Counted from the first letter of the stretch, positions 7,368-20,136 are shown. The stretch: 64,000 nucleotides of DNA from Pseudoxanthomonas sp. (GCF_027498035.1 NZ_CP114978.1:2108001-2172000); one strand, 5' to 3'. The notes: generated by a model from the sequence alone, not told the origin. A program made the numbers and translations.

Positions 7368-9236
7368 ATGAAGTACACCCTGCTTTCCCTGGCCATCGCG
7401 CTGGGCCTTCCCGCCATCGCCTCGGCGCAGACCGGCGACGATGCCGCCAACCTGGACCAGGTCTCGGTCACCGCCACGCGTACCGAAGTCGCCGTCCAGG
7501 ACAGCCTGGTGCCCGTGCAGGTCATCTCCCGCGAGGAGATCGAACGCAGCCAGGCCACCTCGCTCCCCGACCTGCTGGCCGGCCGCGCCGGCATCAACAT
7601 CGCCAACCAGGGCGGCCCGGGCAAGCTGACCAGCGTGTTCCTGCGCGGCACCGAATCGGACCAGGTGCTGGTGCTGGTCGACGGCGTGCGCCTGGGCTCG
7701 GTCACCTCCGGCCTGGCCGCATTCCAGGACCTGCCGGTCTCGCAGATCGACCATATCGAGATCGTGCGCGGCCCGCGTTCCAGCCTGTATGGCTCGGAAG
7801 CCATCGGCGGCGTGATCCAGATCTTCACCCGCACTGGCGGCAAAGGCCTGAACACCTACGCCCAGCTGGGCTTCGGCAGCAACAACCTGCGTAACCACAG
7901 CGCCGGCTTCAGCTACCGTGGCGACCGCGGCTGGCTGTCGGCCAACGCCGCCTACCAGGAAACCGACGGCATCAATGCCTGCAACGGGTCGGCCACGCTG
8001 TTCGCCGGTTGCTATGTCGACGAACCCGACCGCGATGGCTACCGCAACACGTCCATCGGCGTGCGCGGCGGCATCAACGTCACCGATACGCTGAGCCTGG
8101 AAGGCAACTTCCTCAACGCCGACAGCCTCAACGAATACGACGGCAGCAGCTACGTCGGCAACGAGGCAGAAAACCTGCAGCGCGTGGCCGGTGGCAAGCT
8201 GCTGTGGAGCCCGTCCGACGCCTTCCGCCTGACCGTGCAGGCCGGCCGTGCCGACGACCAGGCGGACAACTACTACGCCGATGCCAGCACCGGCACCCGC
8301 AGCTTCGTCAGCACCTTCGATACCCGTCGCGACACCGCCTCGGTGCAGGGCGACTACACCTTTGCCGAAGGCCAGGTCATCACGCTCGGCGGCGACTGGT
8401 TGAACGACCAGGTCGTCAGCACCACCGCCTACGATGTGGACAGCCGCGACAACACCGGCGTGTTTGCCGAGTACCAGGGCACGTTCGGCGCGCAGTCGGT
8501 GCAGGCCTCGGTGCGCAATGACGACAACGAGCAGTTCGGTTCGCACACCACCGGCAGCCTCGGCTACGGCTTCGGCTTCGGCAATGGCTTCAAGTTCACC
8601 GCCAGCGCCGGCACCGGCTTCAAGGCACCGACCTTCAACGACCTGTACTACCCGGGCTTCAGCAATCCGGACCTGAAGCCGGAGAAGAGCAAGTCGCTCA
8701 ACCTGGGCCTGGCCCAGTACGGCCAGGGCTGGAACTGGACCTTCAACGCCTATGAAACCCGCATCGACGACCTGATCGGCTACGACACCGCCTACAACGT
8801 GGTCAACGTGGACAAGGCCAAGATCCGCGGTGCCGAGCTGACCGGTTTCGTTTCGCTGTACGGCGTGGACATCAACGCCCAGATCAGCCACACCGACCCG
8901 CGCAATGACGGCGACGACAGCATCAACAAGGACAACTGGCTGGCCCGCCGTGCGCGTGACACCGCGCGCCTGGACCTGGATTACGCCATCGGTGATTTCC
9001 GCATCGGCCTGACCGGCACCGGCACCGGCCATCGTTTCGACGATGCGGCCAACACCGTGCGCCTGGCCGGCTATGGCACCCTGGACGTGCGCCTGGAATA
9101 TGCACTGAGCAGCGACTGGACCCTGCAGGCCAAGGCCGCCAACGTGTTCGACAAGCAGTACGAAACCGTGCAGTGGTTCAACCAGCCGGGCCGCGAGTAC
9201 ACCGTCAGCATCCGCTGGCAGGCCAAGCAGCAGTAA
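7368..9236 (+). CDS. btuB: TonB-dependent vitamin B12 receptor BtuB-like
   Basis: 622 residues. A signal peptide (MKYTLLSLAIALGLPAIASAQ) is followed by a TonB-box-like segment (LDQVSVTATRTEV). A plug domain follows with IEIVRGPRSSLYGSEAIGGVIQIFT. The beta-barrel ends in aromatic and basic strands (YETVQWFNQPGREYTVSIRW). The length and plug are typical of BtuB, the outer-membrane cobalamin importer. The upstream cobalamin riboswitch strongly supports the substrate. The ATG at 7368 is preceded by GGAG and begins the signal peptide; the in-frame upstream sequence is riboswitch. A terminator follows directly, so it is a single-gene unit. Confidence 0.93.
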   Translation: MKYTLLSLAIALGLPAIASAQTGDDAANLDQVSVTATRTEVAVQDSLVPVQVISREEIERSQATSLPDLLAGRAGINIANQGGPGKLTSVFLRGTESDQVLVLVDGVRLGSVTSGLAAFQDLPVSQIDHIEIVRGPRSSLYGSEAIGGVIQIFTRTGGKGLNTYAQLGFGSNNLRNHSAGFSYRGDRGWLSANAAYQETDGINACNGSATLFAGCYVDEPDRDGYRNTSIGVRGGINVTDTLSLEGNFLNADSLNEYDGSSYVGNEAENLQRVAGGKLLWSPSDAFRLTVQAGRADDQADNYYADASTGTRSFVSTFDTRRDTASVQGDYTFAEGQVITLGGDWLNDQVVSTTAYDVDSRDNTGVFAEYQGTFGAQSVQASVRNDDNEQFGSHTTGSLGYGFGFGNGFKFTASAGTGFKAPTFNDLYYPGFSNPDLKPEKSKSLNLGLAQYGQGWNWTFNAYETRIDDLIGYDTAYNVVNVDKAKIRGAELTGFVSLYGVDINAQISHTDPRNDGDDSINKDNWLARRARDTARLDLDYAIGDFRIGLTGTGTGHRFDDAANTVRLAGYGTLDVRLEYALSSDWTLQAKAANVFDKQYETVQWFNQPGREYTVSIRWQAKQQ

Positions 9237-9255
9237 GTTTTCCGCTACATGAAAG

Positions 9256-9289
9256 AAGAAAAAGCCGGCAGCGATGCCGGCTTTTTCTT
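9256..9289 (+). terminator. Rho-independent terminator after btuB
   Basis: AAAGCCGGCA (9261-9270), loop GCGA, TGCCGGCTTT (9275-9284). The stem extends through AAGAAAA/TTTTCTT on both flanks and should work in either direction. Confidence 0.88.
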
Positions 9290-9351
9290 TGAGCGGAGAG
9301 ACCTCGGGACGGCGCCTGTGCCGACATGACTGCAACGAAATGCATCCATGA

Positions 9352-9519
9352 CCGTCGTCATCCCCGCGAACGCGGGGACCCAGCGACTTGATCTTCATAC
9401 AAGCAACGTCACTGGCCCGCTTTCGCGGGACTTTCAACAGCCGAAGCGCCTTAAAACAGCCGAAGCGCTTTAAAACAGCCGAATGGCTGGTCATGGCTGG
9501 TCATGGCCAGTAACGACGG
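9352..9519 (+). repeat. Dispersed intergenic repeat, long copy with internal tandem units
   Basis: It begins CCGTCGTCATCCCCGCGAA and contains two CCCGC-GCGGG hairpins (about 9363 and 9417). It ends with tandem units of about 19 bases (AAAACAGCCGAAGCGCTTT type, 9434-9475) and a doubled GGCTGGTCAT. An inverted relative lies at 30301-30415 and shares the CTTTCAACAGCCGAATGGCTGGT end. A fragment lies at 49159-49210. No coding gene is present in 9290-9545. Confidence 0.7.
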
Positions 9520-9545
9520 TCAGGAGAAATCGCGCGCAGGCCTGA

Positions 9546-10430
9546 CTAATCGGCACCAAGCCGATTCAACGGAATCCGCAGGTACGACACACCATCGTCT
9601 TCCGCAGGCGGCAGCCGACCGCCGCGCAGGTTGACCTGCAGCGCAGGCAGGATCAGGCGTGGCACCGGCAGCACCGCATCGCGCGCCTGCCGGCGTGCGA
9701 CGAAGTCGGCCTCAAGCGCATCGCCGCCAACATGCACGTTATGCGCACGCTGCTCGGCCACGGTGGTCTGCGTGGTCGCCGGCTTGGCCTCGCCCGGATA
9801 GTCGTGGCACAGGAACAGGCGCGTCTGCGGCGGTAGCGACAGCAGGCGACGAATCGAGGCATACAGGCGCGCGGCATCGCCGCCGGGGAAGTCCGTGCGC
9901 GCCGTGCCCGCGGCCGGCGCGAACAGCGTGTCGCCGATGAACACCGCATCGCCGATGCGATAACTCAGGCTGTCATCGGTGTGGCCCGGCGTGGCCAACA
10001 CCTGCGCCTGCAGCGTGCCGATGGCGAATGCATCGCCATCGTCGAACAGCCGGTCGAACTGACGACCATCGGCCACGAATTCATCGCCCCAGCCGAACAG
10101 TGCCTTGAAACGCTGCTGCACCTGGACGATGCCGCAGCCGATCGCCACCGGCGCACCCAGCGCATCGCGCAGGTAACCGGCCGCGCTCAGGTGATCGGCA
10201 TGCGCGTGGGTTTCCAGGATCCATTGCACGTCCAGGCCCTGCTCACGCACGGCCGCCAGCAATACATCGGCCGACGTCGTGGAGGTGTGCGCGGCAGCCG
10301 CGTCGTAATCCAGCACCGGATCGATGATGGCAGCCGCGTGGCTGGCCGGGTCACGGACCAGGTAGGTGATCGTGCCGGTGGGTGCATCGAAGAACGACTG
10401 TACCTGCGGCGTCGCGTCAATCTGTGTCAT
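9546..10430 (-). CDS. MBL-fold hydrolase, ETHE1/Blh-like persulfide dioxygenase
   Basis: 294 residues. The metallo-beta-lactamase fold shows THAHADHLSAA, ATPGHTDDS, FIGDTLF and LCHDYPG. The N-terminus QVQSFFDAPTGTITYLV is typical of the ETHE1/Blh group. These enzymes oxidise glutathione persulfide to sulfite with one active-site iron. In Xylella and Agrobacterium a close relative (Blh) works with the BigR repressor in sulfide detoxification. No bigR is visible here. The gene precedes nothing obviously sulfur related, and gph lies 27 bases upstream on the same strand, so the two may share a transcript. Confidence 0.85.
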   Translation of the reverse strand: MTQIDATPQVQSFFDAPTGTITYLVRDPASHAAAIIDPVLDYDAAAAHTSTTSADVLLAAVREQGLDVQWILETHAHADHLSAAGYLRDALGAPVAIGCGIVQVQQRFKALFGWGDEFVADGRQFDRLFDDGDAFAIGTLQAQVLATPGHTDDSLSYRIGDAVFIGDTLFAPAAGTARTDFPGGDAARLYASIRRLLSLPPQTRLFLCHDYPGEAKPATTQTTVAEQRAHNVHVGGDALEADFVARRQARDAVLPVPRLILPALQVNLRGGRLPPAEDDGVSYLRIPLNRLGAD

Positions 10431-10457
10431 GCAATCTCCTTGCGCCGCGAACGAGGC

Positions 10458-11114
10458 TCAGGCCGCCTGCAGCAGGTCGGGGAACGCGTCGATCACCTGG
10501 CGCGCACCTGCGGCATCCAGATCGAGCGACTTGCGGTAGCCGTAGCGCACCAGCACCAGTGGCACGCCCGCATTGTGCGCGGCCAGTGCATCGCTTTCCG
10601 AATCACCGACCATCAGGCAATCCTTCGCATCCAGGCCGAACTGCCGGCACAGGTGCCACAGTGGCTCCGGCGCAGGCTTGCGCTGCGGCAGCGTATCGCC
10701 GCCGACGATGCCGTCGAAGTAATGCAGCAGGCCGCGCGCTTCCAGCAGCGGGCGCACGAACTGTTCGGGCTTGTTGGTACACACCGCCAGCTTGATGCCC
10801 TGCGCGTGCAGCGCAGCCAGCGTGCCTTCCACGCCCGGATAAGCCAGGCCATCCAGTGCGGTGTCGCCGTAATGCTTGAGGAAGCCGGGCATCACCGTGT
10901 CGATGTCCACCTCGCTGCCGGCCGCACGCATCGCATAGGTGATCAGTTGGCGCGAACCTTCGCCAATCCACTGGGTGATCTGCGCGAGGTCGTAGTTGGG
11001 CAGCTGCCAGTCGGTGAGCGTGCGATTGACCGCCTGCGCGATGTCCGGTGCGCTGTCGACCAGGGTTCCATCCAGATCGAAGATCACCAGCGGGTACGGG
11101 AAAGACAACGGCAT
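10458..11114 (-). CDS. gph: Phosphoglycolate phosphatase
   Basis: 218 residues, HAD superfamily. Motif I is FDLDGTLVDS near the N-terminus, motif II is in AVCTNKPE, and motif III-IV is MVGDSESDALAAHNAG. The cap domain and length fit bacterial Gph, which hydrolyses 2-phosphoglycolate formed during DNA repair and oxidative stress. HAD phosphatases overlap in specificity, so the exact substrate is inferred from overall resemblance. It lies upstream of the ETHE1-like gene on the same strand. Confidence 0.85.
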   Translation of the reverse strand: MPLSFPYPLVIFDLDGTLVDSAPDIAQAVNRTLTDWQLPNYDLAQITQWIGEGSRQLITYAMRAAGSEVDIDTVMPGFLKHYGDTALDGLAYPGVEGTLAALHAQGIKLAVCTNKPEQFVRPLLEARGLLHYFDGIVGGDTLPQRKPAPEPLWHLCRQFGLDAKDCLMVGDSESDALAAHNAGVPLVLVRYGYRKSLDLDAAGARQVIDAFPDLLQAA

Positions 11115-11165
11115 GCTCCAGGCAACGTGGGAAGCGGCATTCTAGCTGCTGCCCGCAGGCGGCCT

Positions 11166-11588
11166 TCAGCCGGCGCGTGCGGCAGCGGTGTCCGGCGTCA
11201 GTGCCTCCAGCACGCGGCAATCGGCGATGCGGCCGCCCGGGCAGGCGCCGATCATGTGTTCCAGTTCGCCCTGCAACGCCTGCAGGTCACGCACCTTGCG
11301 GGCGATGTCGTCCAGGTGCACCTGCACGGCGGCATCCACCGAAGCGCAGGCGTCTTCGCGATGTGCGGCCAGCTCAAGCAGCGCGCGCACCTGTTCGATC
11401 GAGAAACCCAGTTCGCGCGCGCGCCGCACGAAGCCCAGGCGCTGCGCGTCGGTCCCGGCGTAGTGGCGGTAGTTGCCCTCCGAACGCAGCGGCGCGGCCA
11501 GCAGGCCGATCTTTTCGTAGTAGCGGATGGTCTCGGCCTTGGTCCCGGTGCGCTGGGCCAACTGGCCGATGGTGAAGGTGGCCGTCAT
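11166..11588 (-). CDS. MerR-family metal-responsive regulator (CadR/PbrR/ZntR type)
   Basis: 140 residues. The N-terminal winged helix reads TIGQLAQRTGTKAETIRYYEK, a long dimer helix follows, and the C-terminal metal loop is GACPGGRIADC. Cysteines at 81, 116 and 124 match the three ligands used by CadR, PbrR and ZntR for Cd, Pb or Zn. The gene is divergent from a CDF transporter. A MerR-type promoter with a long spacer and a dyad lies between them, so the CDF gene is the direct target. The metal cannot be decided from sequence. Confidence 0.9.
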   Translation of the reverse strand: MTATFTIGQLAQRTGTKAETIRYYEKIGLLAAPLRSEGNYRHYAGTDAQRLGFVRRARELGFSIEQVRALLELAAHREDACASVDAAVQVHLDDIARKVRDLQALQGELEHMIGACPGGRIADCRVLEALTPDTAAARAG

Positions 11589-11591
11589 CGC

Positions 11592-11622
11592 TTGACCCTC
11601 TAGTGGCTACAGGGTTGATAAA
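11592..11622 (+). promoter_or_regulatory. MerR-type promoter with operator dyad
   Basis: The -35 TTGACC (11592-11597) and -10 GATAAA (11617-11622) are 19 bases apart, the over-long spacer that MerR activators correct. The dyad ACCCTcTAGtgGCTAcAGGGT (11595-11615) fills the spacer. It drives the CDF transporter gene and lies just upstream of the divergent regulator. Confidence 0.85.
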
Positions 11623-11667
11623 GGCTTCCGCCGCGACTTTCAAGCCCACCGCGCCGCCGGAGACCCC

Positions 11668-12300
11668 ATGGACCATTGCTGCAGCCACAAACGCATCGAA
11701 CTGGAAGCCCTGGCCCGCCAGGCGGCGCAGCGGCGCGTGCTGGTGGCGGTGATGGCGATCAACCTGGCGATGTTCGTGCTGGAGTTCGGCGCCGGCGTGG
11801 TGGCCCATTCCAGCGCGCTGCAGGCCGATGCGGTCGACATGCTGGGCGATGCGGTGGTCTATGCGCTAAGCCTGTACGCGGTGGACCGTGGTGCGCGCTG
11901 GGAAGCGGGCGCGGCGCTGGCCAAAGGCCTGCTGATCCTGGCGTTCTTCGTGTTCATCGTGTTGGAGATCGTCGTGAAAGTGCAGCAGGGCGTGCCGCCG
12001 TCCAGCGGCCTGATGCTGGCCTTCGGCATGCTGGCATTGGTCGCCAACGGCGCCTGCCTGGCGTTGCTGTGGCGTTTCCGCAGCCTCAACCTCAACATGA
12101 AAAGCACCTTCGAGTGCTCACGCAACGATGTGATCGCCAACGTTGGCGTCTTGATCGCTGCCGGCGCGGTGGCGCTGACCGGAACGGGCTGGCCGGACAT
12201 CGTGGTGGGCGCGGTGATCGCGCTGCTGTTCCTGCGCTCGGCCCTGCGCGTGATCGGCGAAGCCTGGCCGGCCTGGCGGGCTTCGGCCGCTGCCCGCTGA
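11668..12300 (+). CDS. Short cation-diffusion-facilitator metal transporter
   Basis: 210 residues, with about six transmembrane segments and no C-terminal cytoplasmic domain; typical CDF proteins are about 300 residues. Metal-site motifs are visible in TM2 (LQADAVDMLGDAV) and TM5 (ECSRNDVIANVG). The N-terminus is cysteine and histidine rich (MDHCCSHKR) and may bind incoming metal. CDF proteins export Zn, Cd or Co in exchange for protons. Control by the divergent MerR protein is strongly suggested by the promoter between them. The CzcCBA genes follow on the same strand behind their own promoter. Confidence 0.87.
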   Translation: MDHCCSHKRIELEALARQAAQRRVLVAVMAINLAMFVLEFGAGVVAHSSALQADAVDMLGDAVVYALSLYAVDRGARWEAGAALAKGLLILAFFVFIVLEIVVKVQQGVPPSSGLMLAFGMLALVANGACLALLWRFRSLNLNMKSTFECSRNDVIANVGVLIAAGAVALTGTGWPDIVVGAVIALLFLRSALRVIGEAWPAWRASAAAR

Positions 12301-12311
12301 CCGGATCGACA

Positions 12312-12341
12312 TTGTTCAAGCCCGTATCGGATGCCTAGACT
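12312..12341 (+). promoter_or_regulatory. Putative promoter for the czc genes
   Basis: TTGTTC (12312-12317), an 18-base spacer, then TAGACT (12336-12341). Transcription would start near 12348, just before the ATG at 12352. This argues against the in-frame ATG at 12331, which lies inside the promoter. Confidence 0.45.
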
Positions 12342-12351
12342 CGCCCCGCCC

Positions 12352-12732
12352 ATGATCCACCTCGCCCGCCGCCTCCGCCGTGTCCTGCGCCTGCCCGCGC
12401 TGGTGCTGCTGTTGCTGGCCACACTGGCCAATCCGGTGCTGGCGACCGTGGGCGACACGCATGAAGCCGCCCTGGGCCATGCCGCGCATCTCCATGACGT
12501 GGACATGCATGGCACGGACAACAATGCGGCCCTGGACGCCGATGAAGACAGCGGTGATCTGTTGCATGCCCTGATCCACGCAGCGCATTGCTGCGGCCAC
12601 CTGAGCGCCCTGCCGGTCGCCCTGTTCTTCCCGCTGGCACGGCCATCGGCCAGCCTTGCGCCATGCACCGAGCCGGTGCTGCCGGTGGGCATGCACCCGG
12701 CATTCGCCATCCGTCCTCCGATCGCGAGCTGA
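12352..12732 (+). CDS. Small His-rich periplasmic protein, CzcI-like
   Basis: 126 residues from the ATG at 12352 (133 from 12331). A signal sequence (RRVLRLPALVLLLLATLANPVLA) precedes a mature part dense in histidine and aspartate (HAAHLHDVDMHGTD, ALIHAAHCCGH). Proteins of this kind sit first in czc operons (CzcI) or copper operons and are thought to bind or sense metal in the periplasm. The position directly ahead of czcCBA supports that. Sequence identity to CzcI is not asserted; the call rests on composition, export signal and context. Confidence 0.7.
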   Translation: MIHLARRLRRVLRLPALVLLLLATLANPVLATVGDTHEAALGHAAHLHDVDMHGTDNNAALDADEDSGDLLHALIHAAHCCGHLSALPVALFFPLARPSASLAPCTEPVLPVGMHPAFAIRPPIAS

Positions 12733-12794
12733 TGCGCAGGGCCGGCCTTCGCGCCGGCGCATCGGTTCCCGCTTTTCCCTTCGGAGACATCCCC

Positions 12795-14080
12795 ATGTGG
12801 TTGCGCTTGACGGCCTTGGCCGTCTTCGCCGTCGTCCCTGCGCTGCGCGCGCAGGAACGCCCGCCGATTTCCCCTTTGACCCTAGACCAGGCCATCGCCC
12901 GCGTGGCCCAGGCCCATCCCGACCTGCGCCTGATCGACGGCCGCGCTGCGGTCCTGTCCGCCCAGCGCGAGGGCGCCAGCCTGCGTCCGCCGCTGACCCT
13001 GGGCGCGACCCTGGAAAACGCCGCCGGCAGCGGTGCGTATCGCGCCTTCGACCAGGCAGAACTCACCGTCACCCTGGCCGGCGTGCTGGAACGCAGCGGC
13101 AAGCTCGACGCACGCCGCACCCTGGCCCAGGCCAACATCGATGCGCTCGCCCCGCAGCGCGAGATCACCCGCCTGGACCTGCTGGCCGAGACTGCACGTC
13201 GCTACCTGGCCATCACCGCCGCGGTGCACGAACGCCAGATCGCGCTGCTGGACATCGAACAGCGCCAACGCACGGTGACCGCCGCGCAACGGCGCTTCAC
13301 CGCGGGCGCTTCGCCCGAGTCGGTTGTGCTGACGGCGCAGGCCGCGCTGGCCGAGGCCGAACTGGATCGCGACCGTGCCACACAGGCCGAACAATCCGCG
13401 CGCCAGCAGCTGGCCGCCCTGTGGAACGGGCGCAGCCCGGCCGAAGGCGAGGTCAGTGGCGATCCGCTGGCACTGCCGGCGCTGGAGGACTTCGCCCAAC
13501 TGGGCCAGCTGCTGGAACGCACCCCGGAAGTCGCCCAGCTGGCCGGTGAAGCCCGTATCCGCGAAGCCCAGCTGCGGATCGCGCAAAGCGAAACACGCGC
13601 GGACCTGGCCTGGCAGGTCGGTGCCCGCGCCCTGCGCGGCGAAGGCGGCAACGATGTCGCCCTGGTCGCTGGTGTCAGCCTGCCTCTCGGCGCCAGCCGA
13701 CGCGCTCAGCCCGACATCCGCGCCGCCCAGGCCGAACTGGCCCTGAGCACGGTCGAGCAGGAGGCGCTCGCCGTTCGCCTGCACGCGACCCTGGCCGGCG
13801 CCTACGGCGACTACACCACCGCCCGCCTGGAAAGCACGCGCCTGGCACAGGACGTGCTGCCGCGCCTGGCCAAGGCCGAACAGGCCGCCGATCGCGCCTG
13901 GCGCGCCGGCGCGATCAGCTACATGGAATGGGCGATGTTGCAGGACCAGCGCGTGCAGATGCGCCGACGCCAGCTGCAGGCCGCCCTGGGCGCGCAGACC
14001 GCGCTGATCGAACTCCAACGCCTGGTCGGCCAGCCGCTTGTCGCGGCCACCGGCACCGCCCCGCTTTCGGATGCCACCCC

Positions 14081-14084
<4 letters not shown>
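12795..14084 (+). CDS. czcC: CzcC-like outer-membrane efflux factor (TolC family)
   Basis: 429 residues. A signal peptide (MWLRLTALAVFAVVPALRAQ) precedes the outer-membrane-factor repeat. The first half has TLDQAIARVAQAHPDLRL, and long coiled helices are rich in alanine, glutamate and arginine. The protein forms the outer-membrane channel of a tripartite heavy-metal pump. The ATG at 12795 has GGAG 12 bases upstream and begins the signal peptide. Its stop overlaps the czcB start by 4 bases. Confidence 0.9.
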
Positions 14085-18230
<4,146 letters not shown>

Positions 18231-18252
18231 CCCAGGCCCGGCGTCGGCCGCG

Positions 18253-19339
18253 TCATGTGGCCGGCGCTGCACCGTCCTGGTCGAACAACGCACCCTGCAC
18301 CGCGACGTCCTCACGCTCACGAAAGCCTGCAAGACCCACGCCGACCAGCCGATAGCGCGTGTCGGCCGGCAGATCCACGCGGTCGCGCAACGCCAGTGCG
18401 ATGGCGACGAACTCGGCCAGCGATGATGGCGGCGCTTCGGGCGTGAAGCTGCGGGTGAGGATGCGGAACTGCGCGGTCTTGAGCTTCAGCACCACGGTGT
18501 GGCCGATGCGTTCGGTCTTGCGCGTGGCAGCCCATGCCTTCTCCGCCATGCGCAGGATGGCCTCGTCCAGCTCGGACAGCAGCACGTCGACGGCGAATGG
18601 TGTCTTCGGCCGAGATCGACTGCACCTGCTGGTCGGGCTCGACCGGGCGTTCGTCGATGCCACGCGCACGCCGATACAAGGCCGCACCGAAGCGGCCAAA
18701 GCGCAGCTGCAGCTCGTCCAGGGTGAACGCACGCAGGTCGCCGACGGTGGCGATGCCCAGCTCGGCCAGCTTCTTTTCCGCGACCTTGCCCACGCCGGGA
18801 ATGCGGCCCACCGGCAGCGGCGTGAGGAAGGCCTCGACCTGCGCCGGCTTGATCACGAACTGGCCGTTGGGCTTGTTCCAGTCCGAGGCGATCTTGGCCA
18901 GGAACTTGTTGGGCGCGATCCCGGCCGAGGCGGTGAGCTGGGTGGTTTCGAAAATCTGCGCGCGGATCGCCTCCGCGGTGGCGGTGGCGCTGGGCGAGGC
19001 GATCTTCGGAGCAGTCACGTCCAGGTAGGCCTCGTCCAGCGACAGCGGCTCGACCAGGTCGGTGTGCTGCAGGAAGATCTCGCGCACCTGCCGCGAGGCG
19101 GCCTTGTAGCGGTTGAAGTCCGGCGGCACGAAGATCGCATCCGGGCACAGCCGCTCGGCACGCACCGCAGGCATCGCCGAGCGCACCCCGAACACCCGCG
19201 CCTCGTAACTGGCCGCGCACACCACCGAGCGCGCGCCGCGCCAGGCCACCACCACCGGCTTGCCACGCAGCGATGGATCGTCGCGTTGTTCGACCGACGC
19301 GTAGAAGGCGTCCATGTCGATGTGGAGGATCTTGCGCAT
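18253..19339 (-). pseudogene. dinB: DNA polymerase IV (DinB) interrupted by a +1 frameshift
   Basis: The start MRKILHIDMDAFYASVEQRD and the catalytic core are intact, including SLDEAYLDVT and the helix-hairpin-helix GRIPGVGKVAEKKLAELGI. After SISAEDT the frame breaks. An extra T on the plus strand near 18598 makes the frame read IRRRRAA instead of F-A-V-D-V-L-L-S-E-L-D-E-A-I, which continues in another frame to the natural stop at 18253. Without that base the protein would be 361 residues. The annotated frame instead ends at 18317 and loses the little-finger domain that contacts DNA and the clamp. It is not in a homopolymer run, so a true mutation is possible, but a sequencing error cannot be excluded. 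Confidence 0.85.
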
Positions 19340-19413
19340 GCGGTGTGCAGTATCGCGCGGAGGTGTCTCGGGGTGCGAGACGGACGTGATTCTCTTGATT
19401 TCTACCGAGAAAG

Positions 19414-19611
19414 CAAAGCTTTCACGCCCTACGGGCGCGAGCCACTTTTGTCTTGGCAAAAGTAGCCAAAACCGCCAGCGCCTGACACTCGCCGATGCTG
19501 CGCATCGGTCCCCTGTGCTCCTCGCTGGAACCGGCACGGCGCGGAACTCGCTGCGCTCAAACATCCGCGCCTCTTCGGCCGTTTCCAGCTGCGGTGCTCG
19601 GCTCGCTTTGA
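19414..19611 (+). repeat. Intergenic repeat, left arm of an inverted pair
   Basis: About 200 bases starting CAAAGCTTTCACGCCCTACG, with an internal hairpin CTTTTGtcttgGCAAAAG. It continues through GATGCTGCGCATCGGTCCCC and CTCGCTGCGCTCAAACATCC to GGTGCTCGGCTCGCTTTG. The same blocks occur in the same order on the other strand at 19847-20047. No coding gene is present in 19340-20136. Confidence 0.75.
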
Positions 19612-19846
19612 AGGCGCTGAAGGTCAAGAGCGGAGCAACAGCAACAGCAAGAGCAAGAGCAAAATCAATCGCACGCGCAATGTTGCTCTGGCTCGCGCTT
19701 TCAAATCCCCGTGCTATGGGGGGACTCAAAGCATCAGCCAAAGCAAAAGCAACGGCGCTGGATTCCCGCCTTCGCGGGAATGACGGTCGATGCCTTGCCG
19801 TTGCCGTTGCCGTTGCCGTTGCTTCCAGCTTCAACTGACTAGACCG
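19612..19846 (+). repeat. Spacer of the inverted pair, with short tandem repeats and a REP-like hairpin
   Basis: It contains (GCAACA/GCAAGA) tandem hexamers at about 19634-19662 and four CCGTTG units at about 19797-19821. A GATTCCCGCCTTCGCGGGAATGA hairpin lies near 19760 and is related to the dispersed repeats elsewhere. No credible gene is seen. Confidence 0.6.
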
Positions 19847-20047
19847 TAAAGCGCGCCGAGCACCGGAGTCTGATCGGGCCGTAGAGGCGCCCTTGTCTGA
19901 GCGCAGCGAGTTTGGGCGCCGTGCCCGATCAGGCGAGGAGCGCAGGGGACCGATGCACAGCATCGGCGTGCGTCCCGGCGAGAAGCGGTTTTGCTTCCTT
20001 TTGTCGCGACAAAAGGAAGTCGCGCCCGGAGGGCGTGAAAGCCTTTG
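19847..20047 (-). repeat. Intergenic repeat, right arm of the inverted pair
   Basis: Reverse complement of the left-arm family. Read on the minus strand it gives CAAAGGCTTTCACGCCCTCC, a CTTTTGTCGCGACAAAAG hairpin, GATGCTGTGCATCGGTCCCC and CTCGCTGCGCTCAGACAAGG. Differences between arms are scattered substitutions, so the copies are not recent exact duplicates. Confidence 0.75.
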
Positions 20048-20076
20048 CTCCCAAGCAAACCGAAGAACACGCCAAA

Positions 20077-20108
20077 GGAAAAGGCCGAATCTGTCTCCAG
20101 ATCCGGCC
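20077..20108 (-). terminator. Rho-independent terminator of the DPP4-like gene
   Basis: GGCCGAATCTG (20083-20093) faces CAGATCCGGCC (20098-20108) around the loop TCTC with one mismatch. Read on the minus strand, the hairpin is followed by the T-rich TTTTCCTTT. Confidence 0.65.
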
Positions 20109-20136
20109 CCTTCCAAACCAACAAATCAATCGAAGA

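Noticed and set aside
7236..9494. A 752-codon open frame on the minus strand opposite the BtuB gene
   Set aside because: It is the GC-driven antisense shadow of a gene with clear signal peptide, plug and barrel; the translation is low-complexity and matches no family.
9981..11603. A 540-codon plus-strand frame across the hydrolase, gph and MerR genes
   Set aside because: It spans three well-supported minus-strand genes and is a composition artefact.
19797..19825. CCGTTG tandem units as a possible CRISPR array
   Set aside because: The units are six bases with no spacers; this is a microsatellite.
18317..20116. A 599-residue reading of dinB extending far upstream of its natural start
   Set aside because: The first 260 residues come from the repeat island and are not conserved-looking; the family start MRKILHIDMDAFYASVE is at 19339.
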